Shown piece after piece: positions 1 through 12,129 of a DNA stretch of 64,000 nt. The DNA is taken from assembly GCF_034702125.1 (NCBI RefSeq), contig NC_085868.1, positions 40,092,859 through 40,156,858 of the forward strand, in the 5' to 3' direction. Below the pieces are notes generated by a model. That model was not told the origin of the DNA and made no database searches. It worked only from the letters and a program-made list of their open reading frames with translations. Numbering within the stretch: position 1 is the stretch's first letter; each line of letters opens with the position of its first letter. A program made the position numbers and the translations under genes. Source of the stretch: Engraulis encrasicolus. Lineage: Eukaryota; Chordata; Actinopteri; Clupeiformes; Engraulidae.

Positions 1-785
1 GGGTCACAAAGCTCCATTTTTATCAGGCCAAACCCATAAACATTAGCGGGATGCTAGCGAGTACAGGTCGAAATCTTCTAACCTGCTGTAAAACTACACA
101 CCTGAACGATTTGTCAATACAGCCTATTGTTAAACACCAGTCATAGTGCTTACCAGGGTTCCGTATCTCAAAAGCGTCTTTGCTAACGACGGTATCAACG
201 TCCTTCGTAAGAGCGAGTCAACTCTCTCTCGACAGCGACACTCACCACTGAATCCAAGGGAAAGGTAAGACGATCTTAAGACGGTCTTAAGACGGTTAGC
301 AACGACAAGAACCGAGAAACGGACCACAGGAATGTTTTGTTCATGATATTTGTGACTGGAAATCGCAGTAGCAATGTATTTAGCATATGGGTTCCCCTTT
401 CCGTTCCATACATTTTCCCACATGAAGGACTTACTGACGCTCGCCAACTAGTGGACACTCCTAGGAACTGCAGTATGCATGCAAAGCTAACTGGCTACAA
501 TGGGAACCAATCAGTGTGAACATTCTCCCTGTTAGAGATTCTCTGGTTGTAGTCTCTGACAAAGTTTTGCGCAAAAGCTAAAATAACCTTTCTTGCATGC
601 CGATTCTTGCAAACCTTTAAAATTCACTGTCATCATATGTGAAATCCGGAGCACATGCCAAATGGGATGAGGATTTAGCGTGACTCGCTCCATTTACTCT
701 CATTCAAAATTTTGAGAGCTTCAGCCCCACAACTCGAAAGTACTGTAGAAGGGCGTGACTTAGGTGCCCCATTTAAGATTAGTCA

Positions 786-993
786 CAGTGTTGCCAGATT
801 AGGTGGTTGCCCATCCAATTGGGCTACTTGGGATGGCTGTGTGCTGGTAAAAACAGGAAAAATTGGCCATTTGGCGGTTTTTAAGCAGTTTTGTGCCCAT
901 AGAAACCAATGCAGTTTGTTGAAATTGGGCGGAATTTAGCGCATTTTGAGAATCTTTTGAACAGGTTTTGACCAGTCAAATCTGGCAACACTG
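786..993. mobile_element. hAT-like MITE, family 1 (CAGTGTTGCCAGA)
   Basis: About 200 bp with terminal CAGTGTTGCCAGA and TCTGGCAACACTG. It is flanked by perfect 8-bp duplications ATTAGTCA (778-785 and 994-1001), typical of hAT elements. No coding capacity. Confidence 0.85.
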
Positions 994-1137
994 ATTAGTC
1001 AGACCAGGTGAGTCAAGGCAGCGAGGTGATTGGATAAATGACAGCGCAGCTCAGCAAGCAATTGGCTCTTGCTGCCGGCCAGGTGCAAGCATGTGCCATA
1101 TTGGCATAACAAACTGCCCCTCTTCATTTCTATGGAC

Positions 1138-1588
1138 CAGAGCCATACAGTAGGAGAGTCGGGCAATCTCCACTGTGTCCTAGGGCCGACTTCCGCATTA
1201 GCAAAATAAGCAAATTTAGCGTCTCAGAACTGCTTAGCCTTGCGAATGTTTGTGCCTAGAAGTGGGCGAAGCACACAGCAAATGCAATGCGATGCAATGC
1301 AGGGAATATAACAAGACTTGCTGTCCGTAGTAATAACTTCAGATAAACATCACAGATGGTAAAACTGTTGTGATTATCATTACCGAGACAGTTGATAGTT
1401 TACATATTTGTGGTGATTACCTGCAGTATATTTCGTTAGTCCTTATTTTTGGCTTTTTATGTGGTGGTTCTATGTTGAGTCTATGAAAAGACAGCCGCTT
1501 TAGGCACGACCTCGATCTCATTGAAAGGCGGGGCTGCAATTTATTTCCTGGTCCTCCATTTGCGTAACTCTCCTACTGTATGACTCTG
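1138..1588. mobile_element. hAT-like MITE, family 2 (CAGAGCCAT)
   Basis: Terminal inverted repeats CAGAGCCATACAGTAGGAGAG and CTCTCCTACTGTATGACTCTG (near-complementary) are flanked by perfect 8-bp duplications CTATGGAC (1130-1137 and 1589-1596). A second member is at 14964-15313. Confidence 0.8.
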
Positions 1589-2479
1589 CTATGGACTCTT
1601 TCTGAAGTGTTCTGTCTCCTTATATACAGACAGTCTCTGGTTAACGGCTGCAAGAGCCGCTGTGATTGGTTCTCTCTACCAGAGCCCCTTGTGCTCGAGA
1701 ACAAATTGCTACTTCCTTGTTCTAACCTTCCCCGGACTACGGACCGTGAGATGTTGATTAAATAAGTTTCCCATGCTTTGTAGCTTCATTTATTTACACA
1801 AACAAAAGACAACATGTCCACTTGCAAATTACGACACTAAAGTTAGATTGGGACGGTTAAATAGTGTTTCCATAGAAGCATTCCGCTTTGAGCCACTTCC
1901 TTGTTCCAAACTATCATGGTGGCTGCTGCTAGTGCAATCAAAAATGCAGTTTGACATTTATTAAATGTTTCATGTTCATTGTCGTTGAGTCTGTGTAGCT
2001 GTGTAGTTACACAGCAAAAGACGTGTAGTTTACTCCTTGTATTGAAGGCAGTTTGAAAAATCATCTCGTTGCCCCGACCGTTGTGACGGACAAAGTGCAG
2101 ACCTAGTGATCGAGCAAAAATCAAAACTGTCTGCGTTGACTCTGGGCGACAGTCTGCATCGAGAGTATACATAGGCCTTTACAGTAATATAATTAACTAC
2201 TTTTTGATAACATTTTTATGTATATTCCATTCACAAATCTGAAAGGTTTTTGTAATTAGACTTCTTAAAGGGGCACAAGGTAGGATGACGTTGTTTGCGT
2301 GGTGCCAGTGGCATGCCTGTCTCAAAATCTACACCGTAATGAAAAAACGATGTTCAAATAAACTCGCTGTGAGAATGTTTTTCATCACGGAATGCCAGTA
2401 GTTGATGCTCTGTCAAAAAGTTGCATTTGGGGTTTTCTGACAGCGGTCCATGGAAGTGGTCGCGAGAGTCATCGTTCAC

Positions 2480-3088
2480 CAGGGCTGGACTGGCCATCTG
2501 GCGTACCGGGCAAATCCCGGTGGGCCCTCGAGGGCCCAAAATAATACTAAAAAATGATATACATAATTTTTTTTGTCTGTGACGGTAAAAAAAATGACAC
2601 ATCGGGGCTTATTGGATGCTTCTCTTGAGGCACATTGGCCTAGTCCAATGAAATGCACTGTTTCTCGAAGGCCTGCCTCTCCTTGCAGGCCCTCGCTCGA
2701 CCCAACTAGTCCGTGACTGTCAGCACCATCATCCAAAGTTTCGTTGATTTGGATGGTGGCTATTCGGTTAATAAAAACTCTGGTGGTGGAGCGGAGGATA
2801 CAGGACGCTATATGGAGAAAGAAAGACTGGCTATGAAAAGCGCATGGAAAAACTAACTAAATAAAAGAAGACAGAGCAAAATGTGCTAAATCACTGACTT
2901 GTTCAAAGCTAAAAGCACCACCAGCTCGAGCTTTATTTTTATTTTCTTAAATCTGATATCTGATATTTTATATAGTCTTCATGAGTTGAATTTTATCTGT
3001 GTCTGGAGCAGTATCTAGTATCTGTGGACTGGAGCAATTTGAAGCTGAAACGTTTACATTTTATTATTATTATATATGGTGTCCATTT

Positions 3089-3133
<45 letters not shown>

Positions 3134-4052
3134 TGTGTGAGTGAAATATTGCTTTGCTTAACAAGGTGTTTGTGTCTGTGGGACCTGTTTTCAGTTTTTG
3201 CTTAAGGGAAATGGTATGAATACTTTTATATATTGAGATTCACTGGCCAGGAAAATAATCAGGAAAATAGATGCTGTGTTCCATTATTCACCCTCTGTAC
3301 TGTGTACCTTGTTTGAGTGCAGTGAAGTACCCTTTCCACCCTCCGCAATTCACGAGGCGAGTACATTCCGATTCCCGTTCTGTGTGATACACTTAACGGA
3401 AATGACGGTTGGTCGCGTGACATCCGAGTTTACCAACCGCCAATATGCAATTCAACACGGAAGGCACTGTTCCTTATGCTAACACTTTTTAAAGTTACCG
3501 CTGCCTCTAATACACATGGCGATTGTCTTTGGAATCAAAACTATGCTGTTATCACGGAGATTCAACCGTTTGACAGATCTGGCACTCAACTACGTCACAA
3601 ACATGGCGGCCGTTGAGTGCGAAAAGTGTACAGTAACACCACACTTCGAAAAATGGCCGTTTTGGGGGCGTTATCCGGGTAATTTACAGTACACTTTACC
3701 GTCGCGATTAGAAATGGAACACCCTGCGTACCCAAACACAGTGCGGAAAGGGCGGTAAGTACGGGTAATGGAACACAGCAAGAGTAAGTTGTCCACCTCT
3801 CTATCTCCAACCCTCAAACATACTCAGAACTTCACATGCAGGATGAAGGGAACATGAGGGTAGGTCTACACTGTGACCATCTCCATAAGAATGTTATTGT
3901 GAGTAGTGATGAAGCATTTTTTCGTGTGAGCTTTTTAATGTAGGCTATATTATACACGATGTCATAAATACCGATAAATACCGAGGCATCGGTGTCGGGC
4001 CCTCAGGCGTCAAAAAGTGCCCGGGCCCTTTTCAAATCTCAGTACAGCCCTG
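2480..4052. mobile_element. hAT-like non-autonomous element (CAGGGCTGGACTGG)
   Basis: The left end CAGGGCTGGACTGG and right end CAGTACAGCCCTG are inverted. Flanks TCGTTCAC (2472-2479) and ACGTTCAC (4053-4060) are an 8-bp duplication with one mismatch. Inside are a GT microsatellite (about 3093-3131) and a smaller inverted-repeat element (3273-3779). No transposase frame is recognisable. Confidence 0.6.
3273..3779. mobile_element. TIR element nested in the 2480-4052 element
   Basis: It begins GCTGTGTTCCATTA and ends TAATGGAACACAGC. Similarity continues inward around the ACTGTGT blocks. No clear target duplication was found. Confidence 0.5.
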
Positions 4053-4181
4053 ACGTTCACTTACTAATAATTCACATAACCATCGGCTGACTCAGGACAG
4101 TGATTAATTAAACTCTTAATCCTATCTTGAGCCCCTTTAATGCATGTTACAATGTTGCCTTATTCCCCAACACTGCTCCAG

Positions 4182-5518
4182 ATGGAGGATAGCTGTATTC
4201 AGGATGAAGAGCAGCAGGGGTCTGGAGTTCTGCTGGTGCGGATGGTGGGCACCACCGTGTCTGTGCTGAGAGGCCGTGGCAGTACACACGATGAGACCTG
4301 CGTGCTGGTGCCAGACCGCGCTGAAGGTAAGGATGTGTTAGTATTTCCTTTGAACGAGACTTGGTTATTGGATAAATGCAAATTACTGGACATAGTTATC
4401 TTTATGAGACATGTCTGGATAATCTGAGTGTTTTTTTTCAGTGACTGAAGTCCCTGATTTTATAAAGGACAAGGAAGAGATAAACAAATCCATTGAAAAT
4501 TTTATGTATCAAGGTGCCTTTCTCGACTATGATGATAAAGACACACCGGATTTAACAAAAAGGAGAGGTATGCACTATCCTGATTGACATTTGCATATCT
4601 TTACATCATATCTATAAAACCAGGTAATGATTTTAGTTTTTGTTTATCATTTCAGCAAATGTGACAATTTACTCCTACGAAGAGTATGACAAAGAAACCA
4701 ACCACAATGGAACAGATTCGGATTATATGGGACTGCCGGTGGTCTTGAATTTCACAGCAACTTCAAAGTTCCTAACGTGTTCTGGGACTCAAACTGATGT
4801 AATGTTGAGAGTTGAGGTAGGTCATTATGGGTAAAAGGTTAAAGGGACACTGTGCAGGAAATGGTCAAAAAAAGGTAGGCCTACTGCAACTAAGCTGCTC
4901 ATTGAAACTGTGTTGCCTATAGCCAAATTTGATCTTTTCATGAAAGTTTACTAAGTAATAAACAAATATTTTCTAGTATGGCCCAAGAACAGTCATTTTT
5001 GCAGCTAAAAATGGCTATTTCTGGAAATTCAAAATGGCGGACCATGGAGAAGATCCCCTTTTTCATGTATGAAAAATGCTATTTTTCCAGTCATAATGAA
5101 AACTTAGAATTTGATGGTGGTGGTAAGTATTCATGAAAAAGGTAACATTATTGAATGGGTAGCATGAATTCTGGAAATAAACAGCTAAAAATCTCACACA
5201 GTGTCCCTTTCAATATTACAAAAAGTTAACTAGTGCAATTACATGCATAATTGTAATACAGCTCCTTTACATTTCCCCTTCCACAACCAGGAATGTAATA
5301 AAGAAGACCTGGGGAATATCTGTAATGAGGAGCAGCTGTCATTTTTATTCTACATGCACAGAAATGCCAGCAACGAGTGTACTTTTCAATCAGCAAGGTT
5401 TAAAGGCTGGTTTCTGCATGCTGCCTCAGAAGACACGGTGGACGCAAATCAGATACAATCACCAGAAGATCGAGCATTGTGCTTTTTTATTCGTCCATTT
5501 AAGGGGGTAAAAAACTAG
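4182..5518 (+). CDS. IL-1-family-like cytokine, copy A (exons 5-8 only)
   Basis: Exons 4182-4326, 4442-4567, 4656-4816 and 5291-5518 correspond to exons 5-8 of copy C, are open and keep splice phase; the stop is TAG at 5516-5518. They include GLPVVLNFTATSKFLTC and FQSARFKGWFLHAA, so the IL-1-like fold is still encoded. No match to exons 1-4 is visible upstream in the window. The first codon of exon 5 is ATG instead of the GTG/GTT of the other copies, but the acceptor AG before it is retained. Exon 5 has lost 13 codons in frame, removing three cysteines of the cluster, and another is changed to Ser (GRGSTH), leaving one of four. A polyadenylation signal AATAAA lies at 5749-5754. It is either a 5'-truncated pseudogene or a gene with an unrecognised first exon. 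Confidence 0.65.
4843..5208. mobile_element. TTAA MITE in intron 7 of copy A
   Basis: Ends AGGGACACTGTG and CACAGTGTCCCT are inverted; flanks are TTAA (4839-4842) and TTCA (5209-5212). It contains a segment reading AATGGCGGACCATGGAGAAG that is shared, in inverse orientation, with the element at 25396-25744. Confidence 0.7.
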
Positions 5519-5748
5519 GCATGAGTTAAAGGTCTTTTCATGTCTGTCACTGTAAGCTCATAAGTAAACATTCTGAACAAATGAAGTCGAAAATTGGTAC
5601 AAACTGTAAGTAGCATATAATATCTGATCTTTTTCAAGCTCCATGTCTCATAAGATTTCTTTAAAAATTACAGCAATGTAGGATATACACTTTTTTTTAC
5701 ATTTTTACATTTACAGTTACTTTTGCTTAATGTGTTTATACTCTGATC

Positions 5749-5754
5749 AATAAA
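5749..5754 (+). terminator. polyadenylation signal of copy A
   Basis: AATAAA about 230 bp after the stop, in a context shared with the 3' end of copy C. Confidence 0.45.
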
Positions 5755-5769
5755 CATAATGCAAGTATT

Positions 5770-7675
5770 AATTCAATGTATACCGTGTATTATTCATAAA
5801 TTAAAGTACTAACGTCAGTTCTGGCCAGGCCATGGTAGTCAAGAAGCTTGCCGCCCTCCCCTTCATCTAATTAATTCCTAATTGATCCAGGTGCATTCCC
5901 TCAGCTGATAATCTTTCTTCCCTAGCGATTGGCCACACGGCTTCGGCACGCCTTTTGAATTATAGTCACTTCCTCTCAACTGTATGCTGCTCGGTTTTTG
6001 CTACCTACCACCTCCCCTGCTCCACCTTGTCGTGTATGATGTGACATGTTCTCTTGTCACGTCGCTTGGCTCTGTTCATGGGGGTTATCTCTCGCACTGT
6101 CCTGCTGGGGTGAGAATTCCCTAAACTGCTGCTGCCCCCTGACTAAATGCTTTTCCATGCTGCTCATGGAAATAGGGGGGTTCCTCCGAACAGAGCTATA
6201 CCGCCAAATGTAATTCATCATTTCAATAAAAGAAATTTCATTTATACTCTTCTCTTGTGTTTCTTGACTGAAATGGTTCTGACAGAAATGTGTCTTTATC
6301 ATTGTCCACTATCTTTGTATTTATAAAAAGCACATTTACTGGGGGCGCCATGGCTCAATGGGCAAAGGGGTCATGTAAGGGATAACATTTGGCGAGAATG
6401 TCCCTGTCGTGGAATAGTGACCAACAGAGAGATGAAGGACCCTTATACAGAGCACATGTCTCTCTGCAGGGAGCTATTCTATGGCTGGTAGCCTATTGCC
6501 TCGCTGAACATTCTCCTGCTTATTACATGGCTACCTTTTATGTTATGCATTGTTCATCATAATTATGACAAAAACGTATTGATTTACTGAAAAGTTCAAT
6601 AATTGGGGAATTGAAAAGACTCCCACGAAGTGACTGGGCTCCTTACGGATCGAAACACAAGAAATGACAGCCAAAAGTCTGTTGCCATTGCCAGCGGTCT
6701 GATACTGAAATAACAAGTCTGTTATGCAGAAATATGATGTACGAACGAACGTACGAACATAAATAATAAAGCAACAAACAATAAACCAAAAAAACAGTAG
6801 CATCAATGTTTGTCATCACTGAAGTAATATTGTTGATTATTGGCAAATAAATATTTAATACACATGTTTATTTTGGTGAAATTCTGCTTCCCAATGCTGT
6901 TTGCTTTCAGGCAGCCCCACACAACCCTCAGTTATCAAACTTGCGTAGAACCCATCCTTTGTGCAGAAATTTGAGCAGATCTCGTCATACGACAAGGCTC
7001 ACGTGAGTTTTACGAAACGTGTACCTCTCCAATTCCATCGTAAGAGCTGTTGATAAATCCCGCAGCTGAAATCCATCGTAATTCGCCTAACCACGCCTCC
7101 CATAAAAGGAGGTCTAGAGGCCGCACCTCTAGAATTTACGACATGGATACACGAAAGGCGGCAAAGGAGTCTGAAACTAAGCGCGTTCATGATGGCGTTT
7201 TTTTGATCAGGTTGAAAATTTGCTAGGCAGCGAGCATGCTCACTGTGTCCGCGTGAAGCATCCTGGTTAGAATTGCCGTTCACGACGCAGTTGAAGGGAG
7301 TGACCTCTGCTTGGCAGTCGTGACACATGGCGTTGAACCATCGCGGGAACAAAAGTTTTGTCAAGCAGCCACGCAGTAACAAAAACCTACTGCGCTGGGC
7401 AGAAGACCTCCTCCATGATGTGAGGAATCTGCCGTGATTGGTGTTCATAGCTCATGTGATTCATGTGTGTGTAGTTGAACGTGCTTCATTTTCTACATGC
7501 TGAAATGCATTTCATGCTCAAATGCAGCATACTCAGAGTGGTATCATCCATATGTATGGTCGCACAACCCACTTACAACAGTAAAAAAGAGAAACAAACC
7601 AACATGTCGTCACATGCTCCATCTTCGGCACGTTAGGAGTGTATGCCGTAGGTTACAAAAGCAGTACTATTCTGT
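5770..7675. other. no gene recognised
   Basis: Apart from the faint ace2-tail relic at 6813 I see no coding exon, structural RNA or complete transposon here. A tRNA-like head at about 6340 (GGGGGCGCCATGGCTCAATGGG) may be a SINE fragment. Confidence 0.4.
6813..6846 (-). pseudogene. possible second relic of the ace2 3' end
   Basis: The plus-strand segment begins TCATCACTGAAGT and continues with ATTG and TTGGCA at the same spacing as in the 34566 relic and in ace2 itself (42391-42430). It sits 1.3 kb downstream of copy A, the expected position in a tandem unit. Only about 34 bp can be aligned, with several mismatches, so chance similarity is possible. Confidence 0.35.
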
Positions 7676-7760
7676 GGGCCGCCTGCTCGACGGTTAGAGT
7701 AGTGGTTGCGCGCCTGACTTCCATTCGTGAGGTCCTCGGTTCGAAACTGCACCGAAACAC
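7676..7760 (+). repeat. tRNA-like sequence, probable SINE head
   Basis: GCTCGACGGTTAGAGTAGTGG resembles a box A region, and GGTTCGAAACTGC about 45 bp later a box B. A tRNA cloverleaf is imperfect, so a SINE head is more likely than a tRNA gene. Confidence 0.35.
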
Positions 7761-8402
7761 AGGAGGTCTTTAGTTGCTGATGGTTAATGTGGAAACAGAC
7801 CCGTTGCGAGCGACTTATCTTGTCCTTTATGTATGAGAGTGCACGAAACAGAGTGGCCTTTGTGGTTGGCACGCCATGGTAAAGCTACATATTGAACACC
7901 TGGGTTCAATCCTCGCAGGATGGGTTGGCGCTGTTAAGTAATTTTAAAACGGTCCTATCTGAATGACGACTTTGGTCCCAAAACACAAAATGAATAGCCT
8001 AAAGTGAGCACTAATTAACTGAATTATTACATGGAAGTGAAGCCAAATCATCACAAATTTAACTAAGAGTTGTACCATGATTCACCGAGTGGTAACCTGT
8101 GTCTCTACCTCAAGACCATCCGATTTCTCTTCGAGAGGCAGAGAGAGTCTCGGATTTCACAAGCATGTGCCGACATTGGTAAGCGCGTCATGGAATTAGC
8201 GCCATGATGATTTAATTCCACGAGAGGGCGCCCTGGTACACCCGCTGTCAAAAAAGGTAGATCCACCCACAGACCTAATAGATCCACCTTCTTTGCCGCT
8301 GTTGAAATCTCGTCGTCCTGATGTGTCCAGCTTGGTTGCGACGCAGTTATCCCCTCCTTTTTAAGACCAAGCAAATCACGTTTTGATCAAATTTTTTGCT
8401 GC

Positions 8403-9219
8403 GTGGTTGCGACCGAGCCTATTGACACTCTCACAGCTGAGGTGTTTGGGAGCCTGAAATCAGGCATAAAATCCACACAACAGACCCAAACTTGGAAAAA
8501 AATATTGGCGGCTGTCAACAGCGTTGGCGAGGTCAACCGCACACCAGACGAGGTTTGTTTCCCCCCTACTGTGATGGTCATAGAAAATGTGATAAAATGC
8601 AGATGAAATTAAATCTAAAACTAAAGTAGGCCCTAATTAGACATTTTAATTGAATCCAAAACTAAAGTAATTTGAAATTAATTAAATCTAAAACGTAAGT
8701 ATTTTTTGTATCCAATTAGATCAGGAAAAAGTGGTCGGATCTAAATCTGGCCCCAAAAAGAAAGGTCGCCGCTGGCAGACGCAGCATGAATCAAACTGTC
8801 GGGAGCAGCTCGGATTTAGGCTCGTCGTCGTCTGCTTTGGAGGAGAGGGTGGCTGGTCTGATCGACCCTACGCCCACCTCTGGCATGCCGGGTAGGGTAG
8901 ACAGGGATGCGCCCATATCAGAGCTTGCGAATGGTAAAAATGACTGCACAATCAAGAAGCTTAAATAACACTGTTGCTTTGATATTCAACACAAATTAAA
9001 TTCAGTAATTAAATCATGTTTATTTTATTGACAGATGAATCCGACGTGGTGTCTGGTGAGCCGGATATGGAAGACGCAACGTCTTCGGCCCTGTCAGCAC
9101 CTGCCCCCCGGTCGGCAGCGTCACAGCGTCCTTCTCAGGCGGTGTTAACCACCAAGGTCCTTGACAAACAGACAGAAATCGCTAAGTGGATGGCGGCATT
9201 GACCCAAACAATCCATTGA
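8403..9219 (+). pseudogene. PIF/Harbinger Myb/SANT-like accessory gene
   Basis: Three exons can be joined: about 8403-8552, 8720-8933 and 9035-9219. The first encodes AEVFGSLKSGIKS, TWKKILAAVNSV and RTPDE; the second begins IRKKWSDLNLAPKRK and carries LEERVAGLIDPTP; the third ends at TGA 9217-9219. This is the trihelix Myb/SANT-like DNA-binding protein that accompanies the transposase in PIF/Harbinger elements and helps its nuclear import and DNA binding. The N-terminal start of the SANT domain is broken by frame changes before 8403, so the gene is probably dead. It is convergent with a transposase fragment at 9336-9650. Confidence 0.65.
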
Positions 9220-9335
9220 CGGCACACTAAAAGAAAGGCACGAAACTCTTAAGTCACAAAATAAATGAATACATGTTGAAAAATTGTTGTTTTTTTCCCA
9301 TTGAATAACCAACGCTTACCAAAAGTGTCAGAATC

Positions 9336-9650
9336 GTGCAATTATTTCCTCTCTCCTCCTGAGCGCTCTTGGATGTGCTGGCAGGTAGTAGGGATCTCTG
9401 GGCATGGGGTCTTCTGGATGTATATCGGGAAAAGGCACTCCACTTTTTAGCGCAATGCTATGAAGAATCCCGCAAGCAATAATAATATTGCGCGCCTTTT
9501 CCGGCATATACAGGAGAGTTCCCCTGCCGCCGACAGGCAGAGCCACCTGCCCTTTAGGAGGCCTATGCACCGCTCCACAGTGGCACGCGTGCGTATATGC
9601 GCAGTGTTAAAACGCCTCTCCTGGTCGGTGTGAGTGTCACCTTGGTTTCT
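9336..9650 (-). pseudogene. Harbinger transposase C-terminal fragment (HARBI1-like)
   Basis: On the minus strand, RRFNTAHIRTRATVERCIGL, then LLKGRWLCL, match the segment after the second catalytic Asp of HARBI1-like DDE transposases, where TR-x2-ERxxGLLK is typical. After a frame change, ARNIIIACGILHSIAL and the P-rich tail ending RREEIIARF follow. A run of TTTC repeats (9648-9667) and frameshifts interrupt the N-terminal side. The missing catalytic part may be the fragment at 19841-20077. Confidence 0.7.
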
Positions 9651-9667
9651 TTCTTTCTTTCTTTCTT

Positions 9668-11190
9668 TTGGGGTTTGTCTGTGACCAGACATTTTTATTT
9701 TTGCAGGTGTGGTGAAGAGCAGTGAGCAAACCTTTTGATAATTTATAACAATAGATGCACCTAAAAGTCCAAATCTAAAATGGCAGTCCAATCCAGTCAC
9801 AATTTAAAACCCAGTCTCTAAGCAAGCAGCCCCACCACCAGAGCACAGCAGCCAAGCAGAAGCAATGAGCGAGCAAGCGAACACACACACAGTGGGTTTA
9901 CATACAGTGTTGAATCTCGCCCTCCAACCCGTGCCTGCAGTTCACCTAGGGAGCGCTGTCGAGACAGCAGAGCTCATAAGGCTGGCGCTAATAACTTGAC
10001 ATTGTGCTCGCTGTCGGCTGAAACTTGACAATATTACTGTAAGTTCTGAGAAACCAATGTGGATTTCAATGAAATGTACAATAATCTGGGAGTTATGTCC
10101 TTCTGATTTCCTACAGCTTTGGCATTTATGAGTCAGGCTCCGCTAGCATCTTGCTAACAAAATTGCTTTACGGCCGTCGTGATCACAGCAATGCAGCCGG
10201 CCGACCAATCCAAACGCAGTGTGTGAAGCCACTCGTGACGTCATATTGACAATAAAATCGTATTTTACAAAGATCCAGCGAGTTTAAACATTCAAACTAA
10301 GTGCTGTTTGAAAGGATAATCTATCCTACCTTTTGGAAAAATAAATTGAAACGATGATGCCAATTCTCTCCCAAAGCAATGGCAGCATCGTGGTTGAGCT
10401 CCATGGGACCCCATTCATTTCAACAGCCTCTGCGCTCCTTGGCGCTCCTCTGCGCTGTCTGGATGGCGCCACTTAGTGGACAGTACCACCCGGAAAAAGT
10501 CGCGAGATTCCTCTCTCGTACTACCCATAAACACTCTCTGACCCAGCAGTCAGCAAGCCAGGAAGCCAGCAGCAGATGCAGTGAGCTCAGCACATGTCCA
10601 GGTTACCGTCCCTTCCAGCAGTGGGTTCCTCCTCCTTACTTCATTGGCACTGGCCGATGCCTCCGAGGGGGAGAGAAAGAGAAAGGGTCTCATCAGTGGG
10701 AAGTGCTTCCAAATCCAGCATAATCTCTATTACGCAAAGTATTTCAAAAGCGTACTCAAAGAGGATCGAATTTTAATCAAGAGAAATCAAAACACGCCCA
10801 CTCAATGCAAAAGCGTGTGTGCAAGTTGGGTCTCCTAAGGGGGCGTTGTCCCGTCCTTCTTCTCTTTTTGAGGTGTTTGCACAAAACGTGGGCTACCCCC
10901 ATCTACAGTGATAAGGGGACTTAATTTATTATCAACCTCAGGACTCCGCAGGTCTCCTAACCGAAGGTCTCCAAAAGGGGCGTTCACCCGACATAAAGTG
11001 GATACCGGAAAATAATCAAAATAACGTTTCTCGGTCTAGAATATCTCTGGCGTACTTACGTAGCCTGAGTGTGACTTAACACCAGGATCCTGTTCATGGA
11101 CCTCTCTGCATTCAACATTGTACATATTGTTACACTCCTCCAGCAGCTCTCCAACTTTCAGATCCACCCAGCACCAGTGGATTAAATGTT
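9668..11190. other. no gene recognised
   Basis: No recognisable exon. The short open frames at 10379-10838 have no identifiable motif and are probably chance. Confidence 0.4.
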
Positions 11191-12125
11191 TTCTGCAGGC
11201 CAGACAACAGCAGGTATTTTTCAATGGGGTCAAGTCTTAAAAAATCACCTTGAACTCCGGACTTTCTCAAGGTTGTGTTTTATCCCCAGTACTCTTCCAT
11301 GTGTACACAAACAACATCTTGTGTCACAAGGAAGGTATGGCACTTTTTAAAATATCTGATGACATTGCCTTAGTGGCACATATGTCTGACTCTGACGTTC
11401 CAACTCGCTACCAGGAGGTAGTTGACAACGTGAGCCAAACTTTTGAAGAACTTTACTTAGAGCTGAATGTGTCAAAGATAAAGGAGCTATGCTGTGGGGG
11501 CAGAGAAAAGGGCAGACAGTAGAGCAAGTGGAAGTTTTTAGGTACCTGGGTACAGAAATGGACACCTCCCTCTTTTTCTCACAGCACGTGGAATCGATAT
11601 ATAAAAAAGCACAACAACGCCTTCACCTACTCAGGAAACCCAGGACATTTCAAGTAAGCAAGGACATTATGATTCTAGTATACCGTTCCCTCATAGAATC
11701 AGTCCTCACCTTCAACATATCCTCCTGGTACAATTTAATTGGCATTAGACAAAAGAATAAACGGTCATGCATAGTGAACCAGGCTATCAAAATTACTTGC
11801 TCAACTCTACCCTCCCTATCTGACCAGATCATAGAGGACCCATCCCATCCATCACTCCTTCCAACTGTTGCCATCGGGTCGACGGTTCAGTGTTCCACTG
11901 GCGCACAGGAACATATTCAAGAAATCTTTCATCCCCTCAGCTGTGGCCACACTGAACAAAAGATGAGCTGTCCAGTCTCAGCATGCATGTATTGTCTTGT
12001 GTTGTTTTTGTCCTGTTTTGTCAAGTCTCCTCTGTCTGTGAGAAGCACTGGAGTCACGCCAAAGACAATTTTCTGTTTCATGTGTAACAGACAATAAAGT
12101 TCTATCTAATCTAACCTAATCTAAT
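11190..12125 (+). mobile_element. truncated non-LTR retrotransposon (jockey/CR1-like RT 3' part)
   Basis: Frames contain LNSGLSQGCVLSPVLF, a degenerate active site (SDDIALVA in place of ADD), ELNVSKIKELCC, FRYLGTEMDTS, KKAQQRLHLLRKPR and LVYRSLIESVLT, all in the order found in fish jockey-superclade LINEs. It is frameshifted around 11490-11520. The 3' end at 12095-12125 is ACAATAAAGTTCTATC followed by repeats of TAATC, as in this LINE group. Only the RT thumb and 3' region survive. Confidence 0.7.
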
Positions 12126-12129
12126 CTAA

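Noticed and set aside
7676..7760. Functional tRNA gene
   Set aside because: Box-like sequences exist but I could not pair an acceptor stem; a SINE head is more likely.
10379..10838. Open frames starting MAASWLSS and neighbours
   Set aside because: No motif, no splice context, and low-complexity composition; probably chance.
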